The notes below the pieces were generated by a model, which was not told the DNA's origin, did no database searches, and was given only the letters and a program-made list of their open reading frames with translations. From NCBI GenBank assembly GCA_036939975.1, contig JALLPB010000583.1:6960-23699 (forward strand): a DNA stretch of 16,740 nucleotides, in the 5' to 3' direction. Below are positions 8,084 through 16,740 of the stretch, piece by piece; the first letter of the stretch is position 1; each line of letters starts with the position of its first letter. A program made the position numbers and the translations under genes. This DNA is from Cyclostephanos tholiformis (Eukaryota; Bacillariophyta; Thalassiosirophyceae; Thalassiosirales; Thalassiosiraceae).

Positions 8084-10250
8084 ATGCGTTTGATATCACG
8101 TAGATGTATTCTTCACCGGCGACAGTTGTTGATGACGGTGCTGCTACTGTGTATTGACACAGCCTTGGCGATACCACGTGGAGGAGGGGACTCTGTAAAC
8201 ACTCCTTTGGGGGGAGGTAAAAAAGTAAAGCCCTCGCATGGAAAATCGGACATCGTTGTTGAGCGTGAATGCATCGAGGGGGAGACGAACGAGTCAGTTC
8301 GCTCCGGTGAAATAATAGCAGACAATGAGAAAAAGGCATTTCTTCGGAAGAGATTGTTCGATGTTGCGAAATCTCTTTTTGGCCGGGCGGCGGATGTGAT
8401 ATTGTCGAAAACTTCATTGAGACGACCGAATGATGATTCTGGCAATGATGACGGCGTGGATCATACATTTGATGATCTTGATCTTATTATTGAAAACACC
8501 AATACAACCATAAATGATGAATTATTGAAGCATCAGCATCTGCGGGTTGTTGATGATGGGGAAGAATACGATGATGATGAATGGTTGTTGAAAACATTTT
8601 GGCCCCCACTTGCACAGGGCTCATCTTTGTTATCGGGGCGAAAGCAACAACGCTCGTTGCTTCATCGGATGAATAAGGTTAGGAATATCGAAAATTCTCT
8701 CTTATTTATCTCATCGAATCCAAACTAACACAAAATTACAGAAACTTCAATCAAGCGAGACGGCCAAGGCATTCAAAACAATACGCGGCATTATAGAACG
8801 TTTTCCGGAGTATGGCATCGCCGACCTATTTGGAATGTACAGGTGCGGTATGAAGTTATGATAGAAACGCACGTGTAAATCTAGAATGTAGCATCATCTC
8901 AATTGTTATTTCTTATCGTGGTGGCAATCAATAGCCCAAAAGACGTCGCTTGGTCCTTTCTGGCTTTATCTAAGTTACAGCATATTCTGGAGCAAGCTAC
9001 AGACGATGATTCGAAAAATGTGCTTCCTGTCAACAACGTCTTATTGAACAAGCAACTTCTCGAAGACTTGGCACACTACTGCACCTTTGCTAGCGCCGCG
9101 TATGGATGGAAAGGATTCGCGTTCTGCGGCAGATTGCACCCCTTTGGTGGAAATTATCGCATGTTGGCCAGAAGCACAGGAATTGATAGACGAGATATCG
9201 TGATTGCCAATTGGCACTCGACAGCAAATCGGCCGGTGAGTGACGAAAGACTGGTCACACGGATTCAAAGCGCATTTTTGTGACAACGATTTCTGGCATC
9301 ATTTACCTCGGTGTGCGCCTTTCACCTTTCGATTTTGCTACCGCAAAAAGGCATACTATATTGCCCGAGATACCAAGCGAAAGACAATCGTATTGAGCAT
9401 ACGTGGAAGCTTATCACCGCGGGATATATTGACTGATTTGATCTGTTCCTGCGAGAACTTCTTTGTGGAAGATGATGTAGAAATGGGAGGAATATTTGAC
9501 GTTAGTCACAATACCACGAAGCCGCGACTTGGCAAACCTCCTCTTATTCTTGGTCGGGCCCACAAGGGAATGGTAGACGCTGCGCGGTCGATTGCTGGAA
9601 TGACAGGGAAAATCATATCAGCCGAATTAGATGCAAACCCTGATTATACATTGCTGATAGTCGGTCACAGTCTTGGAGGAGGCGTGGCCGCGATAATTGC
9701 GGCAATGTGGCATCGGCGCTTCTTGAACAGAGTCCGATCGATTGGCTACGGGAGCCCGTGTGTGTTCACAATGAATACCACGAGAAAGTTTGATGATACA
9801 ATAATTTCCGTCGTGGGTAGTGGGGATCCATTCGCAAGAATCAGTCTTGGTCATCTTGCAGATCTGACGAAGACAATATCAAAATTGTGCCAGGACAAGG
9901 GTCTGAGAGACGAAATATTAAAGCGAACTACTGGCAAGGTTGACGCCGATGATTATGAATGGTGCGAAACCGTTATGATTTTTTTGCGCAACCTATGCGA
10001 TTCCGAGAAACTTTTACCCCCGGGAAAGATTCTCCTGTTGTCCGGCCCAATTTTAGAGGTCCTGCAAACAATATCTAAAACGGGGATTAATTCTAAGAGC
10101 AAAGGAAGAGATACAACAGCAATGCTCAAATCTGTTGATGCAGCACGATTCAACGAGTTAAAACTTCATGCTCGAATGTTCGACGTGTCACTTCACATAC
10201 CGTTACGATATGAAATGCTGCTTCGAAGGCTCGCATCATCGGAGATATAA
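8084..10250 (+). CDS. secreted class-3 (diacylglycerol lipase-like) lipase
   Basis: Serine lipase that probably hydrolyses diacylglycerol or related acylglycerols. Four exons: 8084-8677, 8742-8842, 8935-9235 and 9351-10250, phases 0, 2 and 0, total 631 aa. A signal peptide ends at about ALA followed by PRGGG, so it enters the secretory route. The lipase_3 core includes YYIARD (joined across intron 3), VLSIRGSLSPRDILTDL and the nucleophile elbow VGHSLGGG with Ser439. Likely triad partners are Asp491 (GSGDPF) and His614 (SLHIPLRYE). The four-helix membrane domain of animal DAGL is absent. Two donors are unusual for the window (GTTAGG, GTGCGG). The gene is visibly more AT-rich than its neighbours and has no long G runs. 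Substrate remains inferred. Confidence 0.85.
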
Positions 10251-10740
10251 CCACAGCCAGTGTAAGGATATTTTGCTAGTGCGCAGCGTTTGCAGGATCT
10301 TTAGTAAGACAATTATAGTGGGCGTTTGGCTCTCTGTGGCATTGCAGGAGGATGTTCCACGGCGACCAGTCGGGACTCACAGGATGCAATGCCACATTCC
10401 GCGTTCACGCTCAACCTCCCTCTGCTTACGTACCTGATGAATGAAGCCGAGGTAGTATAAGTGTACAGCTATGAGGGCTGTGTCATAACGGGGAGGGCAA
10501 TATGACAGTTCCCAAGCATCTAGCATTCACCCCCACTCGGCGAGCTCCGGCGAAATGCCGATCGAGACTGCTTGGCGCCTGAATGACCATAGCGAACAAT
10601 TATTCGCAACTGTGGCTGGGGCGCGAGTGCTCGGATGTCAGCGTAACCTTTGTCATTAAGTGAATGTTCGAATTCCAACTAATAACTTCAATTGTTAATA
10701 ATCGAATTGGAATATTGATTCCAAACTAAATACTTTTTCT
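10251..10740. other. convergent intergenic region between genes 6 and 7
   Basis: 490 bp containing the 3' flanks of the lipase and VDE-related genes. I see no credible coding region. It contains a 12-bp perfect inverted repeat (10335-10396), short GC stems near 10546-10560 and an AT-rich right end (10660-10740) with several ATTCCAA/TTGGAAT elements. Confidence 0.5.
10335..10396. repeat. 12-bp perfect inverted repeat, 38-nt loop
   Basis: TGTGGCATTGCA (10335-10346) is the exact reverse complement of TGCAATGCCACA (10385-10396). A transcript across it could fold into a stem-loop. It lies 85 bp downstream of the lipase stop. It could be a 3' UTR element, a small RNA or a mobile-element remnant, and the sequence does not decide which. 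Confidence 0.85.
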
Positions 10741-12694
10741 TCAATTCCGCGCCTTGATGTACTCCGGCCAATCCATGTTGGTGCGCAAGCTGTCCATCAA
10801 CCGGAAATGCCGTCGCGGATCCTCGAGGTAATCCCCCACCTCCTTCCACCACGGCCTGTTGATATTCTTGTTATTGCCCCCCCCCGCCACTGTGCCGGAC
10901 ATGGAGCTCGATATGGTATTCGGTATTACGCTCTCGGCGGCCACCGATTCGACACCGAGTATTTCTGATACCCTCGTGCTCGCCAATATGCCACGGAATG
11001 GGTTGGTCGGACTCCCGAGGCCCTTCCGTTCGACATACAACGGTCGTTGAGACGAGGCGTCGTCGGATCCCTCGAAACAGCCGTTCTGTATCTTGCAGAA
11101 CTGATCGGGGTTCATGCCCGCGTCCTTGGCGATCTTGTAAACTTTCTCCATGCTAGAAGGGCTGAGGGTACGAGTGCGGCTATAGACGAACGCGCCATCG
11201 TAGGTGTTTTGTCTCGTCTTGCCATTGTAGTAAATGAACTTGAACTCATCCTGATACGGATCGTTCTGTCCGATGATGTACCAATTTTCCCAGAATTCTA
11301 TATTCGTGATCGATATATAAAGAGAAAAATGATGAGATATTTGAATCTCATGCCATGGGGGAGCGCAGACGGGATTTCCGGATATGCAACAAATAATGTG
11401 ACTCACTCAGTCCGAACATTTCCCCCTCCGAGTGCGCAGTCCTCGAATATAGCCTTTCCTCGCCTCCTCTCCCGAGTTTCATGAGGTCCTTGGCGGCACC
11501 GTTAACATTCGAGTCGAATATCATGGTCTCATGCGTGGAGTATGCGTTGTACCCCACGCTCTGCAATCCTGACCGTCCGTCGAACGACTCGCGAACTCCA
11601 CTGGGCGGCAACGGACTGCCGTCGTCCAGCTCGAGGTTGATGCGAGGCATGCTGAATTCGACGTCGACCTGGAGACGATCGGCGCCCATCCTACCCAAGA
11701 CCGCGCCGATCAGGCCACCGCCGCTCGCCGGCGACGGCGAGTTCAACCCCCCCCCCTCGGACCACCATCCGCCCTCGGGCGACGAGAACGTATTGCGCTG
11801 GCAGGCGTAACAGTCGTAATTGGGATTGTACCCGACGACCTTGTACCACGTCCCCTCCATGCTGGCCAAGTCGAAGTTACGTACGGTGGGAGCCGGACTT
11901 CGCGGTTCGGTGCCGATCGCGTCCCCCCCCCCCTCGAGTATCGCCACCTTGATGCAATCGTTGTCCTCTATCGTGCACTTGAGCAATCCGTCTAGGTTGG
12001 GGTTGCCGTACCGAGCGAAGCAACCGGTGATGCATGAGTTGTCCCCGAGGCACTTGGCGGTGCACGTCAGTCCCTTGCGACAATCGGGATCGTCCCGCAG
12101 GCACGCCTTGGCCTGCGTCGCGCACTTATTCACGAGGCAATCCCTGTCCACCAGCGAGGCATCGAGTCCCCTCCCGCCGTACTTGGCGTACAGCTCGTCC
12201 TCGGCGTGCGCGCTCGAGAAGGTCGAGTAGGGCAGGTGGGGCAATAAGGGATTGGTCAGGAAGAACGCCGAGAAGCCGAGCGTCGTACAGAGGTTGGCGA
12301 CGATCCTTTCGACCTTCGATTTCTGGTCGGGATCGTCGAGGCTCGGCGATAGCAGGAGGCGACGCATGCGCAACGGCCTGTCGTCGTCGTCGTCATCCTC
12401 CTCCACCCCGTCATGGTCCCTCCCGACGACGCCGAGGTTCTTGGCTTGCACGACGGGCGATGCGACGATGCCGATCCGACCGCCCACGCCGGGAGATGCG
12501 ACGAAGGCCGCGTTCACCAACGACGGACCGGCCATCGAGTGGCCGCACCGACTGTTGGCCGTCGTCGAAACGGCGACGAGGAACGCCGCGAGCCTCGCGA
12601 CACACAACGACGATGATGATGACAACGACGCTGTCATCATCTCGCGGGACCTCTTTCCGTTTCTATTCTCGTTTAAAATTGCAACAGGTGCCAT
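10741..12694 (-). CDS. VDR: violaxanthin de-epoxidase-related lumenal lipocalin (VDR/VDL family)
   Basis: Member of the xanthophyll-cycle enzyme family acting in the thylakoid lumen. VDE removes epoxide groups from violaxanthin; the function of VDR proteins is less settled. Exons 11407-12694 and 10741-11297 (GTGAGT..TAG, phase 1) give 614 aa. A signal peptide (about residues 20-48), an AAFVAS plastid motif and a lumenal signal ending AHA (about 130-164) are followed by a Cys-rich domain (about 186-247, 11 Cys). The lipocalin part has GTWYKVVGYNPNYDCYACQ and, across the splice, FGLKFWENWYIIGQN, then EFKFIYYNGKTRQNTYDG. That C-terminal part and the lack of the long Glu-rich tail of VDE favour VDR. 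ATG 12694 has a strong context (GCCATGG), and 12640 and 12778 are alternatives. Gly runs come from C runs at 10877, 11747 and 11923. Confidence 0.8.
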
Positions 12695-13141
12695 GGCGTT
12701 CTTTGGGGGACCATAGGACACACTGTGTGTGTGAACGAATCTCTCAGGGTCGGGGTTCAATGCCAGCATGTAGGGCACCGGCGTTGCGTTGGCGTGTGGT
12801 CCAGAGGCAGCTGTGTTTGTATCGGACGGCAGGGAAAAAAAGTGGATCTGGCTTCAAGTTGATCCACGGTAACACCACGTGTGTGTACGATAATAATATG
12901 TGTCTGTCTATTTTTTTGAAAAAGAAAAAAAAAAAACAGATGTCTGGCCTTCGTTTCTTCCATCCCTCGATTTCCCTCGCCCCCTTTTTTCTAACTTCGA
13001 GCCCCCTATTCTCTTCCCGAGATTAACAAAGAAACACACACACAACAAAACAACATACACCCCAGCCGCCCTGCCCCGCCCGCCGGATCTCCCCAATTCA
13101 CCACATTCACTCCCTCCTCCGAAGGAAATAGGAAATAAGTA
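12695..13141. other. divergent promoter region between genes 7 and 8
   Basis: About 447 bp with no gene. It contains an alternating CACACTGTGTGTG palindrome (about 12718-12731), a 7-bp inverted repeat (12842-12848/12861-12867), a G-box (12876-12881), A runs, and a CA-rich segment (13032-13045) in the likely leader of the complex I gene. Unlike the other three divergent regions I found no E2F-like site. Confidence 0.5.
12876..12881. promoter_or_regulatory. G-box CACGTG
   Basis: CACGTG, within CACCACGTGTGTG, is the core site of bHLH and bZIP factors. It lies about 180 bp upstream of the VDE-related start and 260 bp from the NDUFA2 start. A six-base motif occurs easily by chance, so this is weak. 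Confidence 0.3.
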
Positions 13142-14040
13142 ATGTCGTGGAAGGCCTCCCTCTCTCGTCATTTGCCCGTCGTGCGGTTCTTCGCCTGTCC
13201 CAAGAGTCCGGCGAGTCGTGGCGTCATGTGAGTCATGATAAAAAAATACCTAATAATTCGACCGGCACGATGATTAACCTTCGATGGTGGTGGTTGGGGG
13301 GGGGGAGCATTAACGTTTTGGAATCAAATTTACTTGGTTTGGGAGGGGGGAAGAAAAGGGCCGTTTCGTGCGCTTTTGGATATNCGTTCATCCGAACGTC
13401 ATTCCCCCCCCCCCCCCCTCCAACCACCCCACCCCCACCGCCCAACGGGTGCAGTGGATGGTTTGACAAGAATTACGAGGAGCTGAAAATGCTCAATCCC
13501 ACGATGCCATTGCTCCTACGCTGTTCCGACAACGCCATGCCCGCCATAACCACCGAATTGGACTTCAACACCTCCCACCTACTGAGGTTCATGCTGCAAA
13601 CGAACAGATTCAAGTCCGACGAACGCATAAACGCCGCTAAGAAATTCCTCGGATATCTCAACGATCCGGCATTGAAGAAGGAGTACGCGACATCGAGGTG
13701 GAATTCGCCAGGATTCGATCCGTGGCGTCCGTTCCTCGACGAGGACAATCCGGATTGGAAAATGGACAAGAAGATAGGGAAGGATCTCGGGCGTTATATC
13801 GAAATACACGACGAGCTCGAATCCACGTGGAACGTCATTACGAGCGGCCCGAACGATGAGTACACGCGCGCCGAGAACGCGTTGTTGATGTGCCAGCGCG
13901 TCGACCTTTGGTGCGCGGGGGAGGCGGAGGTCGAGGCGGCGCTGAGGCACTTGCTGAACTTGGGCAAGGGGTGCAACGATTTGGAGCCGGACCTGCCCGA
14001 GTATATTACTGAGTTTCGTCCGGGTGCGAGCGATCTTTGA
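13142..14040 (+). CDS. NDUFA2: complex I subunit NDUFA2 (B8) with long C-terminal extension
   Basis: Accessory subunit of mitochondrial NADH:ubiquinone oxidoreductase with a thioredoxin-like fold. Exon 1 (13142-13227) encodes MSWKASLSRHLPVVRFFACP and following residues. Exon 2 (13455-14040) joins at phase 2 to give 223 aa. Cys19 and Cys52 (LLLRCSDN) match the two conserved cysteines of NDUFA2. The domain ends near residue 82. The remaining 140 residues, Trp- and charge-rich with helix-like stretches, are not part of the usual subunit of about 100 aa. An in-frame TAA at 13136 fixes the start. The 227-bp intron holds a G run (13296-13305), a C run (13404-13418) and one undetermined base at 13384, so its exact sequence is uncertain. 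There is no cleavable presequence, which is normal for this subunit. Confidence 0.88.
13404..13418. repeat. 15-base C run and ambiguous base in the NDUFA2 intron
   Basis: An uninterrupted C run lies 20 bp downstream of the only N in the window (13384), within the intron. It may act as the polypyrimidine tract before the acceptor at 13454. The N suggests difficult sequencing near the run. Confidence 0.85.
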
Positions 14041-14287
14041 GGAAAGCGACAGTCGAAAGGGGGTACGGGGACTTGTGATGGGCCATACAAAAATGGGCGG
14101 GGAGAGTGGGGGGGGACGGGGGCATAAAATTGAGTGGATGTCATGATCACTCTCATCCGTTGTCGAGATTGTTGTATTGGGAGGATGACCACCAGGGCGC
14201 CCACCGTATTAAACCTCTAGAGAGGGGTTCGAATTAATTATACAGATTAGAATCGTAATCAAATGGGGCATAATAATAACAGCCATC

Positions 14288-16538
14288 TCAAACACAACCC
14301 TTATCGTGGGCATCGAGGTAATCGTGCAAATGTAACCAAGCGTTGACACCGTACATCGCCCCATCTTTCACGTCCTTGACCTCACTTTCGGTCCTTGGAT
14401 CCATCTCCGAGGGATTGCTGTTCAATGATAACGGCCATAACACCGCCCTCCCCGCCTTTGGCTTAATAGATACATCCAACTTTGGAAATGCAATATCACC
14501 TAATCAACCAAGGATGCCGAAATGAGGAAATAAATATGTGATGTTTTGAATAGAGGCTCATGGAAGAGATATTTGTGCATGGCCATTTACAACTCACCAC
14601 CCTCCTCCACGTCGGAGAGATAGACAAAGAAGGTCAAAACACGAGGCCCGGCCCTTCGGACAGCGAGATAAAACGTGAGGTATATTTACGCAGTAAAAAC
14701 AGGAAGATAGAGTAGCATCGACTGAATCAGATCAGCATGCCTCACCCTCTATCGATGCGACGGACATAGTCGTGATGAGTCCTGTAGTAATTACCAGGCT
14801 CGTACCCCACGATTTGGTGATACTCGGAATTTTCCCGTGGTATCCCAGTAACCTTGGCTATCCTGTTACGAATTCTCTCCACAATCGGGTCCCCATGGCA
14901 GACGTTATCGTGGGTACAAGTTGCACTACATACACGATATTGAGGTGTGATAATATTGTCTCGCTTATACATATAAAAGAGAACGAACGCGAGATATGGA
15001 ACCATGTTGGTCACTCACTCTTTATTCGCCCGTTGATGACTTCTCATTGTGTTATAACCGATGGCATCTCCAATCAGGATCAGTTGGTAGCGCTCCTCCT
15101 CGGTGAGAAAATCGTCCAATGCGATTATCCACGGCGGATTAGCAACGTCGCTCCAAAAGCTGATCTGCGGCTCTTCCTCGTCGTCGTCATTGGCTTCCGG
15201 TCGTGAGTACACGCGGACCGTATGATTGACCATCCCATCTTCGATCGTTACGCTTTCCGATTGATTCCCCGGCGACGTACGAACGATCCTCTCGAACATG
15301 TGATTCATCTCGCCCGGAGCAAGGCCCGGCGTCGCGTCGTCTTCCAATGGCGGACAGCGCCTTCTGATATCGATGAGATCGCATGCTTGACATGCCGGCG
15401 CACACCTCGACTTCATGAACTCTACATTTGCCTTGCATTCTTGCGCAGGTTGGGGGACAGAATAACGATCGGTAACATTTGAAGGACGGAAATTGAGAAC
15501 ATACCACGTAAGGGGTGGGGGGGGGCGACGAGAATGAGGACATTTTGCATATCATATTTCCAAGCTTCATACCTTTAATACCGGACCAAAACGAACAACG
15601 CCGGTCCTGATTTCTACATGCTTCCACGACCTCACTCGATTGCGTCTCCATGTAGGCAACAGTGTTGATGACCACGTTAATAGTTGATCTGAATTCCGAT
15701 CCCATTAACACCTCCTGTGACACGCCGTACTTATCGACGGCCTCCAGCAATTCATGGTAATGCATTGGCAGATCGAAATATTTCATACAGCTACACTGAC
15801 AGCTAACTATATTTTTTCACGGGGGGGATGGCGATGGAAGTAACGCGCGTATTACTAAGAAAACAACGGCGAAGAAATGTCACACTGCAAATGCTTCACG
15901 GACAGCAAATGCTTCACGGACGTATATATTATGAATATGAACTCACCGAGCATGTAGTTGGGATTCTTCTCGCATTCTCCGTTGGTGGCCCAAAACTTGC
16001 ATTCCGACATATCATCCACGCATGTTTTCGAATCGACATCCGAGTCCGAGCTGGCAATGAGATTATCCCCGGTTATAAAAGCCCTCGTTTCCAGAACGTT
16101 GATGCTGAATTTACCCTCGGATATTTGTTTTTCTAATTCCTTTTGAAAATTGGAGATGATGCTCTCCTCGTCGAAGATATCATTGTCATCTCCGTCGATA
16201 ATGTCATCATCGTATTCGTCGTTGATGTTGAAAGTGAATTTAACCTCGGATATTTGTTTGTCCAATTCCTTTTGAATATTGGACATGATTCCCTCCACGT
16301 CGTATTCGTCGTCTCCTTTGTCACCTTCATCCGTTACCATCAAGCGCATACCTCCTTTTGCCTCATCCACGGCAGCAGCAGCATCATCATCGCACGACGA
16401 GCCGCCAACTCCGGCGTCGCACTCCCCGTTTTCGACCGAATCTGCAGTCGACAAGCAAATGAGAAATGCGATCGCGAGTAGGACCAACAACAGGAATTGA
16501 GGAGGGCGATTTCGTAGTCTACATACACCGACGATCAT
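14288..16538 (-). CDS. prolyl 4-hydroxylase-like protein with two ShK domains, altered active site
   Basis: Six exons: 15947-16538, 15573-15806, 15019-15439, 14746-14925, 14598-14653 and 14288-14499, total 564 aa, all phases consistent. A signal peptide or anchor (about residues 12-33) and an acidic region with a duplicated helix (about 84-148) precede two ShK-type Cys motifs (C173-C204 and C261-C295), both reading across splice sites. The 2-oxoglutarate/Fe(II) P4H domain (about 320-564) has WIIALDDFLTEEE, NSEYHQIVGYEPGNYYRTHHDY and PKAGRAVLWP. The HxD iron ligands H466 and D468 are present. The distal His position is Ser533, and the Lys that binds 2-oxoglutarate is Met543 (spacing of 10, as in known P4H). 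Normal family role: ER hydroxylation of proline in secreted proteins. Here activity is doubtful. Confidence 0.87.
15887..15921. repeat. tandem 18-bp repeat in intron 1 of the P4H-like gene
   Basis: GCAAATGCTTCACGGAC occurs at 15887-15903 and again at 15905-15921, period 18. It lies inside the proposed intron 15807-15946. The open frame continues through it on the minus strand, so retention would add a short repeated peptide before a stop. Confidence 0.9.
16098..16310 (-). repeat. internal duplication in the P4H-like gene (acidic helix unit)
   Basis: Two related segments, about 16098-16180 and 16221-16310, encode similar peptides. ISNFQKELEKQISEGKF and MSNIQKELDKQISEVKF differ at few positions, with 15 of 22 residues identical over the best stretch, and acidic spacers lie between. 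The DNA is also visibly similar (TCGGATATTTGTTT and AATTCCTTTTGAA in both). The units could form amphipathic or coiled-coil helices between the signal peptide and the first ShK domain. Confidence 0.8.
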
Positions 16539-16693
16539 CGATTTATAAACCCTGCGATGATACCCTCTCTGCGCGAAGATTTCAAGCTCCTTTGGGGAAC
16601 TTGGAGGACGTCGACGAACTATTGGAGAATGTCACGATGTTGTAGATATCAGATGCGCGCGGGGGGCTGGTTTGGGCTATCTGGAGATCTGCC

Positions 16694-16734
16694 GCAGCTA
16701 ATATCGAATCTGCCTTAGCTTCGATATTAGATGC
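16694..16734. repeat. 15-bp inverted repeat with one mismatch near the right edge
   Basis: GCAGCTAATATCGAA (16694-16708) pairs with TTCGATATTAGATGC (16720-16734) except at one position, around an 11-nt loop. The central 11 bp are perfect. It lies about 155 bp upstream of the P4H-like start, in a 202-bp stretch without any gene. Confidence 0.85.
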
Positions 16735-16740
16735 CTAGAA

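Noticed and set aside
9240..9350. Coding start of the lipase core at 9240
   Set aside because: The segment fits an intron GTGAGT..AG. Joining 9235 to 9351 gives the expected NRP-AYYIARD sequence without a break.
12034..13026. 330-codon plus-strand open frame
   Set aside because: Arg/Pro/Ser-rich shadow antisense to the VDE-related gene; no family motif, and it runs into the promoter region.
14226..14234. GGTTCGAAT, resembling a tRNA T-loop
   Set aside because: No flanking T stem, acceptor stem or anticodon arm could be formed.
15855..15946. Continuation of P4H exon 1 as coding sequence
   Set aside because: It reads 31 residues into a repeat and then stops; splicing at 15946 completes the ShK cysteine pattern instead.

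Overview
This is eukaryotic nuclear DNA, most likely from a diatom (photosynthetic stramenopile). Three things point there. The genes are split by short introns (about 90-230 bp) with GT..AG borders. Two plastid proteins carry a signal peptide followed by an ASAFAP-like motif and then a second, thylakoid-lumen signal, which is the bipartite presequence of secondary red plastids. One gene belongs to the violaxanthin de-epoxidase-related family. I could not place the genus. No virus, transposon, CRISPR, tRNA or rRNA was recognised.

Layout: nine protein genes alternate strictly in strand (- + - + - + - + -), giving four divergent promoters and four convergent 3' ends. In order: (1) 57-1844 minus, USP39/Sad1-like spliceosomal pseudo-deubiquitinase, running off the left edge through an intron; (2) 2225-3564 plus, GT34-like Golgi glycosyltransferase; (3) 3846-5022 minus, thylakoid-lumen FKBP peptidyl-prolyl isomerase whose frame is broken at a 40-base homopolymer; (4) 5362-6901 plus, membrane-anchored glycosyltransferase-like protein; (5) 7198-7763 minus, small unrecognised, probably mitochondrial protein; (6) 8084-10250 plus, secreted class-3 (diacylglycerol-type) lipase; (7) 10741-12694 minus, VDE-related lumenal lipocalin; (8) 13142-14040 plus, complex I subunit NDUFA2/B8 with a long extra C-terminus; (9) 14288-16538 minus, ER prolyl 4-hydroxylase-like protein with two ShK domains and altered active-site residues.

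The gene models were built by joining open frames at GT..AG borders. Every junction keeps the phase, and family motifs read across most of them. The genes are not an operon. They fall into secretory-pathway (2, 4, 6, 9), plastid-lumen (3, 7), mitochondrial (8, probably 5) and nuclear splicing (1) functions.

The most striking non-gene features are: many C/G homopolymer runs that put G on the coding strand in every exon; a perfect 43-bp duplication around the start codon of gene 2 that creates an upstream ORF; E2F-like sites in three of the four divergent promoters; and a dominance of GTGAGT splice donors with no GTAAGT.
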